Below, piece by piece: positions 7,915 through 15,885 of a DNA stretch of 53,964 bases. How positions within the stretch are numbered: position 1 is the stretch's first letter; the number at the start of each line of letters is the position of its first letter. This DNA is from Helicobacter sp. 13S00482-2. GTDB taxonomy: Bacteria; Campylobacterota; Campylobacteria; Campylobacterales; Helicobacteraceae. Under the pieces are notes generated by a model. That model searched no databases. It was not told the DNA's origin and was given only the letters and a program-made list of their open reading frames with translations. The position numbers and the translations under genes were made by a program. Where the stretch lies: contig NZ_MLAT01000011.1 of the NCBI RefSeq assembly GCF_002272795.1, forward strand, positions 1 to 53,964, in the 5' to 3' direction.

Positions 7915-9324
7915 TTAAAAATTATAGGTAATCTGCAATCTAGTTCTATTTAACGATATATCTCCAAATATACTTGCATAATAAATCTGAACTGTTAGCT
8001 TTTTACCCACTTTATATGAAATACTAGGAGTGATCTCAACAAAAGACGCATCCATTGTTCTTTTATCTGGATATCCAGCCACTTTTCCCCTATAGTCCCT
8101 GCCTTCTGTATGTGAACCTGCCAACAATAATGGGTGATTATTTTCCCCGCTTATCCACGCCCCATCTAAAGTAAGGATAAAAGATCCGATTTTATAATCT
8201 AATTGTGCATAAAGAGCATTTATAGAAGTATTTTTTGTAGCCCCACTACCCAAAAAACCAAATCCATCTGCACCGTGACCTTGCGAACCATTCCAAAGTT
8301 TTCCTGCAGTATTAAAACCCCCAACATTATCTAGTAATGCCCCATACCCATCACCAAAACTTCCTGCAAAACCAACTTCTGCATAAAATTTATGTATCTC
8401 TACGCTCGCTTGAAGATTGTAAAGTCCTCTATTATTAGCTATATCCTGCATGTGTCCAAAAGGAAGTGATTCAGCGTCGACTTTATTGGAAAAATAAGTA
8501 TTTAAATAAATGCTCTTGCTTTTAAATTCAGCGATCTTATTCACCCCACTTGCAGCAATCTGCCCCATTACCTTCACATAGGTATGTTCTCCGAAGTTAT
8601 ATCTATACCCCAATTCTGCAAATATCATATAATCAATAAGATGATGTGCCCACAAATCATAAAGTTTAAAATTCAAATGATGCATAGCATTTTCATCTAA
8701 ATCATAATCTCCATCTACTCCTGCAATAACAAGATTATTCCCTATCCCCGCACCCTTTTTATTGGAATCTCCAGTTAATTTACTTGCTTGTGCGACAATA
8801 TAAATATCATCAGTGATCCAAGTATCATAACCTGAAAGAGAAAATTTCAACCCATTAATATCTGAATTTTGAGCAAAAGCACCAATACCCCTATCCACGC
8901 TTTTGTCAGTGAAAGGACTGATAATATTCATTTGACCAATCTGAACACTTGTTTTTGTATTGGAAAAGTTTTTGTTAATATAAAGATTGCTGATATTAAA
9001 GACATCTGAACCACTCATATCAGTTCTCACGCCCCTACTTCCTTGTATATCATCGTTAGTATAATTCCCTTCATCTGGAGTGCCTGATCCTTGAGAGAAA
9101 AATATACCCCCTGTGAGCGAGTATCCATCTATTTCCCCGGAAGTTAGATCTATTTTTGTGCGAAACTGATAGCGTTGTCCCTGTGCATCTTTACCCCCCA
9201 TAACGCTGTAGCGACCAAAAGCAAAGCCTTTGATATTTGAATTTTCAAGAGCATCTTTTAAAGATGATGCCTCAGAAACGCTCAAACCAAACCCAAGAGT
9301 AATTGCTAAAACTTTATATTTCAT
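7915..9324 (-). CDS. Helicobacter outer membrane protein (HP_OMP_2 / Hof-like), second paralogue
   Basis: A 469-residue protein with a short signal peptide (to about residue 19, VSEASS). Its mature part begins LKDALENSNIKGFAFGRY and shares with the neighbouring paralogue the blocks DGYSLTGG, DVFNISNLYINK, QIGQMNIIS and the C-terminal YNF. It is another PF02521-type beta-barrel. Loop regions differ clearly between the two copies, so they are old duplicates, not a recent tandem copy. An AAGGAAGT site precedes its ATG. It is separated from the PilO-like gene upstream by about 127 bases. The ligand is unknown. Confidence 0.88.
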   Translation of the reverse strand: MKYKVLAITLGFGLSVSEASSLKDALENSNIKGFAFGRYSVMGGKDAQGQRYQFRTKIDLTSGEIDGYSLTGGIFFSQGSGTPDEGNYTNDDIQGSRGVRTDMSGSDVFNISNLYINKNFSNTKTSVQIGQMNIISPFTDKSVDRGIGAFAQNSDINGLKFSLSGYDTWITDDIYIVAQASKLTGDSNKKGAGIGNNLVIAGVDGDYDLDENAMHHLNFKLYDLWAHHLIDYMIFAELGYRYNFGEHTYVKVMGQIAASGVNKIAEFKSKSIYLNTYFSNKVDAESLPFGHMQDIANNRGLYNLQASVEIHKFYAEVGFAGSFGDGYGALLDNVGGFNTAGKLWNGSQGHGADGFGFLGSGATKNTSINALYAQLDYKIGSFILTLDGAWISGENNHPLLLAGSHTEGRDYRGKVAGYPDKRTMDASFVEITPSISYKVGKKLTVQIYYASIFGDISLNRTRLQITYNF

Positions 9325-9372
9325 TGACTTCCTTAATTTATTTTTTGCAATATTATTTTTATCGCAAAAAAT

Positions 9373-9378
9373 ACTATA
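9373..9378 (-). promoter_or_regulatory. Possible -10 box (TATAGT) for the second outer membrane protein gene
   Basis: TATAGT lies 48 bases upstream of the ATG at 9324. An 8-bp inverted repeat (TTTTTTGC at 9341-9348 and GCAAAAAA at 9364-9371) falls at the predicted 5' end of the transcript. The element is imperfect and the call tentative. Confidence 0.35.
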
Positions 9379-9451
9379 AAGAACTCACTTTAAATATTCT
9401 GAAATGATATTGATATGTGTTATTGTTTTTGATATATGTAAGGCATTAATC

Positions 9452-10042
9452 TCATAGTGCTATTTCTGGTTTATAAGTGCTTTTTTCTATATTGATATAA
9501 AACTCTAAAATGAGCTTGTCATCTTTTTGTGCTTTTCTTATCACAACAGGTAATAAAATTTCAACACTCATAGGAGTATTTTTAAGCTCCCCCAATAGAG
9601 TATTCATCGTCTGAATATCGGTTACCTCTCCACTAACAAAATATACCTCTTTTTTGATTTGCTTTTCTAAATTATTTTCACTACTTTTTTTGATAACTTC
9701 GATATTTTTAAAATATTTTCCCAAAAATTTTGCAAGTTTATCACTAGTAGAAGGGTAATTAATCGCATCTAAAAAATGCTGATTGATAGTTTTTGTTTTT
9801 TTCAAAGATGCCTGAGCGGTATTAAGATCCTTTTCCACTTGATTGAATATAATTTTTGCCTTCTTTTCATCAATATGCTGTTGCTTATAAGCTATTATCA
9901 TAGGCCACAAAGCATAATTCATACTCACTCCAATAAGGATACAAAACACAAGAAAAAAAATCATATTTCTTATTACGAGTTCAGCATCTATCTCAATATA
10001 GAAAAAATCTCTTGTTTTAATTTTTTTATCATTTGACTTCAT
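9452..10042 (-). CDS. PilO-like inner-membrane protein
   Basis: A 196-residue protein with a charged cytoplasmic tail, one transmembrane helix (about residues 27-48) and a Lys/Asn-rich helical, coiled-coil-like region. A small alpha/beta C-terminal domain carries IQTMNTLLGELKNTPMSVEI. This is the PilO/GspM architecture that assembles with PilN in type IV pilus and type II secretion platforms. It overlaps the PilN-like gene by four bases and is the last of three. Sequence identity to any PilO is low by eye; the call rests on architecture plus its place in an M-N-O order. Confidence 0.55.
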   Translation of the reverse strand: MKSNDKKIKTRDFFYIEIDAELVIRNMIFFLVFCILIGVSMNYALWPMIIAYKQQHIDEKKAKIIFNQVEKDLNTAQASLKKTKTINQHFLDAINYPSTSDKLAKFLGKYFKNIEVIKKSSENNLEKQIKKEVYFVSGEVTDIQTMNTLLGELKNTPMSVEILLPVVIRKAQKDDKLILEFYINIEKSTYKPEIAL

Positions 10043-10581
10043 TTTTGAGCTTCCTCTGATTCAGGAGATTCGATGATAGAAGTTTTTGATTTACTGAGAG
10101 AGACAAAATTATACCAACCGCTTGAGAGAGGAAAAAACGTTACAGAACTTTTTCCAAAAATTGCCTTCAAAGGATCTTGAAGCAAGAAGTTGAAAACTTC
10201 TTTTGAAGGTGTTAAGCCCTTCAGTCTCAAAGAATCATTTCCAATTTCAATATAACTGATAGTGATTTGATCAGGAATAATATTAAATAAATTTATAACT
10301 GCATCACGTATCATAACATTATGAACTCCTCTATCTTTGGCGAGTTCAGATTCCAAAACTATGCGTGCTTCATAGGCATCAATTTTCCTTATCTGGGCAT
10401 AATAAAATGCCTGTTTGTCGTGATAATTATCCACTCTTGCTTTGGAGAGAAAAATCTGGTATTTAAGCAATGAGGCAAACCCAAATAAAATTACCAAGGA
10501 AAAAATTATATAAAAAATCCATACCTTGGTGATTTTGGTAAAAATATACTTAGGCTTGGAAGCAATGAAACTTAAATTCAT
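10039..10581 (-). CDS. PilN-like inner-membrane protein
   Basis: A 180-residue bitopic protein with one transmembrane helix (about residues 24-44) and a periplasmic domain. The pattern VINLFNIIPDQITISYIEIGNDSLRL is the PilN-type strand-turn-strand that follows the central helix. It overlaps both neighbours with ATGA junctions. In pilus systems PilN bridges cytoplasmic PilM and periplasmic PilO. No pilin, secretin or assembly ATPase lies in this window, and H. pylori has an equivalent uncharacterised gene trio (HP0271-HP0273, as I recall). The partner machine is therefore unknown. Confidence 0.6.
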   Translation of the reverse strand: MNLSFIASKPKYIFTKITKVWIFYIIFSLVILFGFASLLKYQIFLSKARVDNYHDKQAFYYAQIRKIDAYEARIVLESELAKDRGVHNVMIRDAVINLFNIIPDQITISYIEIGNDSLRLKGLTPSKEVFNFLLQDPLKAIFGKSSVTFFPLSSGWYNFVSLSKSKTSIIESPESEEAQK

Positions 10582-11600
10582 TTTTTTGTCCTCTCAAACT
10601 CTATCCTAGAAAGATCTGCAAGTGCATCTGTTAGAGAAAAAGATTTCTTTGATACTTGAATCATCATCTTATCTCTTAGATAATCCAATGCCCCTTCACT
10701 CATTCCATAAACATCTAAAATAACAAACTCCTCAATAAACTTGCTATCGTATAAATCGTTGGAATAAAATTCCATTAAAGAGTTTTGAATGATATCTGCA
10801 ACAACAGAGACTTTGTAAATATCATCTACCTTCCCCTTTGTAAGATTTTCTTCTTGATTATCTATAAGGAGTTTTTCGTTCAGCTTATTGATAAAAATAT
10901 CAGAATCCAAATCTTCTAAATCTTCAATTTCGTCATCAAAATCTTCTTCAATTTCTTCTTTATGATCTTTGGGAATCACAACATCAAAGAAATTTTCTGT
11001 ATTTGTATCAGAAATATTCACATCTTCCATTTCTCCTTCTACCATAAAGTATCCCCCAAAATAAATCTCAGCATTATCTGCGACAAGCAGAGAAATACTG
11101 CTTCTTTCTTGAAGAATATAAAGTCTTGTTTTGCTATCAAGTTCATTTTTTATCTTCGAATAAATAATCACAAAAGGAGAAAATAGATAGTCAATTCCAT
11201 TGATTTTAAAAAACTTCTCTATATTTTCTTTAATTTCTGCATTTTTTATATAGACCTTCCAAGTTTTAAAATCAATTATATTACATTCTTTTGCATCGAT
11301 ACCGTATTTAGAATAATCTTCTTTTTTTTCTTTTGATCTGATTACCCCTTGATTATAGCTCTTTGACATTACTCCTATATAGCAAAAAGAATATTTTTTC
11401 TGATATTTACGGATAAGTTTTACCGCTTCTATGGGAATTTCATTGTTGATGGTTTTAAATTCTCTATTGATATTTTCTAATGTTTTTCCATCTTTTATTC
11501 GGATGATTTTAATAGAACACGTCCTTCCATCAATATTTATCCCAATAAAGACATTTGAAAAAAACGTTCTGATCAGCTTAGGAAAATTAAAAATACTCAT
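10578..11600 (-). CDS. PilM-like actin-fold ATPase-like protein
   Basis: A 340-residue soluble protein. The N-terminal FIGINIDGRTCSIKIIRIKDGK resembles the phosphate-1 region of PilM/FtsA-type ASKHA proteins (Asp-Gly in place of the more usual Asp-Ser/Gly-Ser). Residues roughly 195-230 form an unusually acidic insertion (many Glu/Asp), and the last third is helical. It is first in an M-N-O gene order with four-base overlaps, which is the main support for the name. In type IV pilus systems PilM binds the cytoplasmic tail of PilN. ATP binding should not be assumed here. Confidence 0.58.
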   Translation of the reverse strand: MSIFNFPKLIRTFFSNVFIGINIDGRTCSIKIIRIKDGKTLENINREFKTINNEIPIEAVKLIRKYQKKYSFCYIGVMSKSYNQGVIRSKEKKEDYSKYGIDAKECNIIDFKTWKVYIKNAEIKENIEKFFKINGIDYLFSPFVIIYSKIKNELDSKTRLYILQERSSISLLVADNAEIYFGGYFMVEGEMEDVNISDTNTENFFDVVIPKDHKEEIEEDFDDEIEDLEDLDSDIFINKLNEKLLIDNQEENLTKGKVDDIYKVSVVADIIQNSLMEFYSNDLYDSKFIEEFVILDVYGMSEGALDYLRDKMMIQVSKKSFSLTDALADLSRIEFERTKK

Positions 11601-11652
11601 TACAAATCCATTGTTTCATTTTGAATAATTCTACCAAAAATGAAATATTTTG

Positions 11653-12279
11653 TCATAAAGATTCTTCCATTCGCTCTTGCACCAATCTTTTTGCCTCCTG
11701 CATACTCATATCTTTGGGAATAAAAAAAGGTTCTAGCATGTAATAATCTATTGTGGAAAAAGGTTTTGGTATTTTGAATTTATCCCAAGTACGGAGTTCA
11801 TAATAACGGCTGAAAACAACTTTAGTGACACTTACTCCAACACCTGTTTTTTGAGCCATGGCAACCACGCCATCTGCTATATGATGATAAGGTCCCCTAG
11901 GTCCATCAGGAGTAATCCCCATATCCCAACCATCTTTTAAGTGGCGAAAAGACTCAATCAAAACTCTAGTTCCTCCCTTATTTGTAGAACCCCTAATAGT
12001 ATGAAAACCAAAAAAACTGTAGAGTCTTACCATCAACTCTCCATCAAAATGATTGCTAGAAATGACGCAAATTTTGGATTTTTTTTTGGATTTAATATAC
12101 GCAAAAGGCAACATTAAGAACTCTCCGTGCCAAAAACTTGAGATAAAATTAGTTTCTTTAAGTCCTTCATAAAGATGAAATCTATTTTTACAACTCAAAT
12201 ATAATAGCCACATGACACACCATATCAAACGAGGTAAAATAGCTAAAATAATCTTTTGCTTGAAGCCTTTTAAGCTCAT
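11653..12279 (-). CDS. DUF374 lysophospholipid acyltransferase-like protein
   Basis: A 208-residue membrane-associated protein with an N-terminal hydrophobic segment (about residues 10-30). The acyltransferase block FISSFWHGEFLMLP lies near residue 45; its His-Gly-Glu replaces the usual HX4D. GGTRVLIESFRHL and GITPDGPRGPYH follow. This is the DUF374 family, related to LPS/phospholipid acyltransferases; its substrate is not established. Its ATG overlaps the miaB stop (ATGA), and the same pair occurs in H. pylori as HP0270-HP0269, as I recall. Confidence 0.85.
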   Translation of the reverse strand: MSLKGFKQKIILAILPRLIWCVMWLLYLSCKNRFHLYEGLKETNFISSFWHGEFLMLPFAYIKSKKKSKICVISSNHFDGELMVRLYSFFGFHTIRGSTNKGGTRVLIESFRHLKDGWDMGITPDGPRGPYHHIADGVVAMAQKTGVGVSVTKVVFSRYYELRTWDKFKIPKPFSTIDYYMLEPFFIPKDMSMQEAKRLVQERMEESL

Positions 12280-13583
12280 ATAACAGGTCTTCCTATCAAG
12301 CTCCCACCTTCATTATGGATCACTTTCACACTCACAATATCACCTATCTTAAATACCTCATCAGGAATTTTAATTAGCTTTCCATTATCACTCCTACCTT
12401 CAGAAAAAACGTCTCCTGTTTCCTTTATATTTTCTACTAAAACCTGATGGGTATTGCCTATTTCTTTTTTTGCTTTTAGAGTGAGAATTTCTCGATGCAT
12501 GGCTTGAAGTCTAGAAAGCCTAGCAGATGCTATCTCTGAAGGAACCCTACCTTCATCTCCCCAAAGATGAGATTCAGTATGCGGACGTGGAGAGTACACA
12601 AAACTATAAAGCGTATCAAATTGAACCTTTTGAAGAACATCCATTGTGTGATCAAAATCCTCTTCGCTCTCTCCGGGAAATCCAACAATAATATCTGTTC
12701 CAATAGTAACATTAGGGAGAAGGGATTGAAGTTTTTGGACTCGATTGAGATACCATTCCTTGTTGTATCCTCTCCTCATTTTTTTTAAAATATTACTAGA
12801 TCCACTTTGTAATGGCATATGAATGGATTTACATACTTTTGTATTGGTGGCAAATTCCTCCAAAAATTCATCGTCCATATGTAAGGGATGAGGAGAAGTA
12901 AAACGGATCCTTTGAATTCCTTCAATATCGCTTATTTCTCTAAGCAAGTCCGCAAAATTTATCCTCTTATGCTTAGTAGAAAAACGAACCCCATAGTTAT
13001 TGACATTCTGGCCTAAAAGCATTAATTCTTTAACTCCATTTTGAGCAAGTTTCCTGGCCTCAGAAACAATCATATCTGAAGGAATTGAGATTTCTTTCCC
13101 TCTTGTATGCGGAACGATACAATAGGCACATTTCTTATCGCAACCTATGGATATATTTAACAAAGCTTTCACGCCAGTATTTCTTGATGCATCAAACACA
13201 TAGGTGCTATCATCATAATCAAGCTCAACTTCCACAGCTTTGTTTTTATGAATCACTTCAGAAATCTTTGAAACATTTCGTGCTCCTAGTACAAAATTTA
13301 CGCTTGGAGCTTTTTTAATAATCTCTTCTCCCATATGACTTGCAGTGCAACCACAAACACCAATCTTTGCACCAGGCTTTTTAATCTTAGCAAACTGCCC
13401 TATTTCAGAAAAAAGTTTGCGTTCAGGTTTTTCTCTCACGCTGCAGGTATTGATGAGTATGAGGTCAGCCTCTTGAGCCTCATGTGTGAGCTCATAGCCT
13501 TCTTTGGATCTAAGTTCTGCTATCATATGCTCACTATCTCGCATATTCATTGCACATCCCAAAGTTTCTATATATAGTTTCAT
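12276..13583 (-). CDS. miaB: tRNA-2-methylthio-N6-(isopentenyl)adenosine synthase MiaB
   Basis: A 435-residue radical-SAM methylthiotransferase acting on A37 of tRNAs that read UNN codons. The N-terminal UPF0004 domain carries the three auxiliary-cluster cysteines in ETLGCAMN (Cys10), NTCSVREK (about 47) and GVCGCTA (about 79). The radical-SAM CX3CX2C motif is CDKKCAYC near residue 148, followed by VPHTRGKE. A C-terminal TRAM domain ends with GGSLIGRPV. The C-terminal pattern and length fit MiaB better than MtaB or RimO. It overlaps the DUF374 gene downstream and follows the HP0268-like gene. Confidence 0.95.
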   Translation of the reverse strand: MKLYIETLGCAMNMRDSEHMIAELRSKEGYELTHEAQEADLILINTCSVREKPERKLFSEIGQFAKIKKPGAKIGVCGCTASHMGEEIIKKAPSVNFVLGARNVSKISEVIHKNKAVEVELDYDDSTYVFDASRNTGVKALLNISIGCDKKCAYCIVPHTRGKEISIPSDMIVSEARKLAQNGVKELMLLGQNVNNYGVRFSTKHKRINFADLLREISDIEGIQRIRFTSPHPLHMDDEFLEEFATNTKVCKSIHMPLQSGSSNILKKMRRGYNKEWYLNRVQKLQSLLPNVTIGTDIIVGFPGESEEDFDHTMDVLQKVQFDTLYSFVYSPRPHTESHLWGDEGRVPSEIASARLSRLQAMHREILTLKAKKEIGNTHQVLVENIKETGDVFSEGRSDNGKLIKIPDEVFKIGDIVSVKVIHNEGGSLIGRPVI

Positions 13584-13593
13584 TCAAACTCGC

Positions 13594-13836
13594 TTAAACG
13601 ATATGAAGCTCATAAATGTAATCTTTTTCATCAAGTCCAAATTTGACTTCTGAGAGATATGCATTCCTCCCCTTGGATTGAAAAAAACTAACCGCTTTCA
13701 AAAGATCTTTATGATTATTTTCCTTATCAAAATAGAACAATTGGTTATGATTTGGTTCAAGTTTTTGAGCCAACTTCTCTAAAGTGATTTTCTGAGGTTT
13801 TTCTTCAATGCTTGTTTTTGCGAGTATCAATTCCAT
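13594..13836 (-). CDS. HP0268-like small protein (possible nicking endonuclease fold)
   Basis: An 80-residue protein opening MELILAKTSIEEKPQ and ending KFGLDEKDYIYELHIV. Length, position directly upstream of miaB and the C-terminal pattern match H. pylori HP0268. As I recall, HP0268 was structurally characterised and reported to have nicking endonuclease activity. The active-site residues cannot be verified here. It is ten bases upstream of miaB, so the two are likely co-transcribed. No other family comes to mind. Confidence 0.7.
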   Translation of the reverse strand: MELILAKTSIEEKPQKITLEKLAQKLEPNHNQLFYFDKENNHKDLLKAVSFFQSKGRNAYLSEVKFGLDEKDYIYELHIV

Positions 13837-14050
13837 TGCTACAGCTCCATGTTTAAAATATTCTTAGATGACATTCTAGCTAGATTTGCCTTATAGAAAG
13901 TTTGATATTCCAAGAAGGATTAAAAACATTTTGAATAAAATTCTGTTATAATGTCCGCCAAACCTCTTCGATTTGACATCGAAAAATCTCCCTGCTTCGT
14001 TAATCTTCACAATCAAGCAAATTTCGGGATAAAACTTAAGAAGGAATTAA
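13837..14050. other. Divergent intergenic region with the nusA leader
   Basis: This 214-base gap separates the HP0268-like gene from nusA. It contains the nusA -10 box at 13947-13952, a leader of roughly 90 bases, and a 6-bp inverted repeat (TTCGAT at 13967-13972, ATCGAA at 13978-13983, five-base loop) inside the leader. I see no small open frame with a ribosome binding site in it. Confidence 0.5.
13944..13952 (+). promoter_or_regulatory. Extended -10 promoter of nusA
   Basis: TGTTATAAT is a perfect -10 hexamer with the upstream TG extension. Transcription should start near 13959, leaving a leader of about 90 bases before the ATG at 14051. Confidence 0.7.
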
Positions 14051-15184
14051 ATGGAAAAAATACTAGACATCATAGAGCTAATTGCTTATGAAAAAGGATT
14101 GCAAGTTTCAATGGTTTCGCAGGTTGTTAAAGATTCTATCATCAAAATGGCAAAAAAAGAAATTGATGAAAATATTGAGTACTCTGTGGAAGAAAATCAA
14201 AAAGATAGAACATTAAAGCTTGTCCAAACCCTGATTGTATGCGAAGATAAAGATGTGATAGCCAATGAAAATTCTCATAAATTTATGCCTATTTCTAAAG
14301 CCAAAGAAATGTCGCAAGATGTAAATATTGGAGATGAAATCAAATATGAACTAAGTTTGGAAGACATGAGTAGAAATGCTGTGAATTTGTTATTCAAAGA
14401 TCTAGAATTTAATATACAACGTACCATCGAAAATCAGCTCTTTGAAAAATTCAAATCCAATGTCGGTAAAATTATCACAGGGGTTGTTGTGAGAGTAGAT
14501 GAAAATCAAAATACGTTTATTGAAATAGATGAAGTGCGTGGCATTCTTCCTATAAAAAATCGCATTAAAGGTGAAAAATTCGTCGTAGGCAATACCGTTT
14601 CTTGCATTCTCAAACACGTTGGGATTGATAGAGATGGGATTCATTTGGAACTCTCGCGCACAACTCCAAAAATGCTAGAAGAACTCCTCAAACTTGAAGT
14701 TCCAGAGATTAAAGATGGTGAAGTCATCATAGCAAAGAGTGCCAGAATACCAGGTGAGCGTGCAAAAATTGCTGTTTATTCTAATAATCCAAAAATCGAT
14801 CCCATTGGTTCTAGTGTGGGGGTTAAAGGGGTGCGTATAAATGCTGTAAGCAGAGAATTGAATGGGGAAAATATAGACTGTATTGAATACTCTGAAGTCC
14901 CTGAAATTTTTATTTCCAAAGCAATTTCACCAGCAAATATCATCAGTATCAAAATTCAGCCTCCTGAAAGTGAAAATTTCCCACCTAAGGCGATCATAAC
15001 GCTTATGAGTGATCAAAAAAGCAAAGCAATTGGAAAAAATGGTATCAATATTCGTCTAGCTTCTATGCTCACAGAACATGAAATACAACTCATTGAGATC
15101 ACTTCGGAAAAACAAGCTCATCACCAAGAAACAAATACATCAAAAGTCGGTGTAGATGCTTTGCAGTCGCTATTTAAGGATTAG
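14051..15184 (+). CDS. nusA: Transcription termination/antitermination factor NusA
   Basis: A 377-residue RNA polymerase-binding factor that modulates pausing, termination and antitermination. The N-terminal polymerase-binding domain spans about residues 1-130. An S1 domain follows (KIITGVVVRVDENQNTFIEI near residue 140), then two KH domains; the second includes SKAIGKNGINIRLA. There is no C-terminal acidic repeat region, as expected outside gamma-proteobacteria. AAGGAAT lies just upstream of the ATG. It is not linked here to rimP or infB, its usual partners in many bacteria, and has its own promoter and leader. Confidence 0.96.
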   Translation: MEKILDIIELIAYEKGLQVSMVSQVVKDSIIKMAKKEIDENIEYSVEENQKDRTLKLVQTLIVCEDKDVIANENSHKFMPISKAKEMSQDVNIGDEIKYELSLEDMSRNAVNLLFKDLEFNIQRTIENQLFEKFKSNVGKIITGVVVRVDENQNTFIEIDEVRGILPIKNRIKGEKFVVGNTVSCILKHVGIDRDGIHLELSRTTPKMLEELLKLEVPEIKDGEVIIAKSARIPGERAKIAVYSNNPKIDPIGSSVGVKGVRINAVSRELNGENIDCIEYSEVPEIFISKAISPANIISIKIQPPESENFPPKAIITLMSDQKSKAIGKNGINIRLASMLTEHEIQLIEITSEKQAHHQETNTSKVGVDALQSLFKD

Positions 15185-15193
15185 AATTAATCT

Positions 15194-15859
15194 TTAAGAA
15201 TGCAAAGCCAATATATCCCTAATTTTAACAGGGATAAAGCCTATTCTCTCTCCGCTCACATTCACGCAAAATTTATTTGAGGTATCCCGAGAATGAGTAT
15301 GCCCGTGTATATTTAGCGAACAATCGCACATCCTATAAACACTATCTAGCATATCTCTTGTATCACAATAGCGATCATTTTTTTTTCTGCTCATTACAGG
15401 AAAGTGAGAGAACATGACACGATGAATTCCCATATCAAGTACGATGGCATTTAAAAGTTTGTCTTTTTTAAAAGCCTTGCCCCATTTGAGCTCCAATTTT
15501 TGTAAGATTGCTTTTTTATTGTCTATCTTAAGCTTTATTTTTTTACATAAACTCCAGTCCTCATAATCTTTTAAAAGCTTATATTTTTTCAGATCATTAT
15601 TCCCCACTAGGAGTTTTTTATTGCCATTTAGTTTATGGAGATACTTATACCCTGCATTAAAATACAGATCTCCAAGATGCAAAACAAAATCTCCAGTATT
15701 GATATTGGCATTCCATACATTCACGCTATAACAATCAAAGTTATCAAAACCATTTTTCATTGCCAAAATATTACGCACAGGCTCTTTTAAAAGAACATCA
15801 GAATGTCCAAAATGGCTATCAGAAATAACAAAGGTATCCAAACTTAAATGAAATTTCAT
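15194..15859 (-). CDS. Calcineurin-like metallophosphoesterase
   Basis: A 221-residue protein with the metallophosphoesterase motifs in order: DSHFGH (residues 14-19), GDLYF (about 63), GNNDLKK (about 86, the GNHD motif with Asn for His), a His in SHFP, and GHTHS near the C-terminus. These bind two metal ions. The family includes nucleotide and protein phosphatases and nucleases, so the substrate is open. It is convergent with nusA nine bases away and follows the MFS gene on the minus strand. It resembles small phage- and bacterial-type phosphoesterases, not YfcE or MPP. Confidence 0.82.
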   Translation of the reverse strand: MKFHLSLDTFVISDSHFGHSDVLLKEPVRNILAMKNGFDNFDCYSVNVWNANINTGDFVLHLGDLYFNAGYKYLHKLNGNKKLLVGNNDLKKYKLLKDYEDWSLCKKIKLKIDNKKAILQKLELKWGKAFKKDKLLNAIVLDMGIHRVMFSHFPVMSRKKNDRYCDTRDMLDSVYRMCDCSLNIHGHTHSRDTSNKFCVNVSGERIGFIPVKIRDILALHS

Positions 15860-15885
15860 TGGGTTTTTCTCAAAATGAATTTTTG

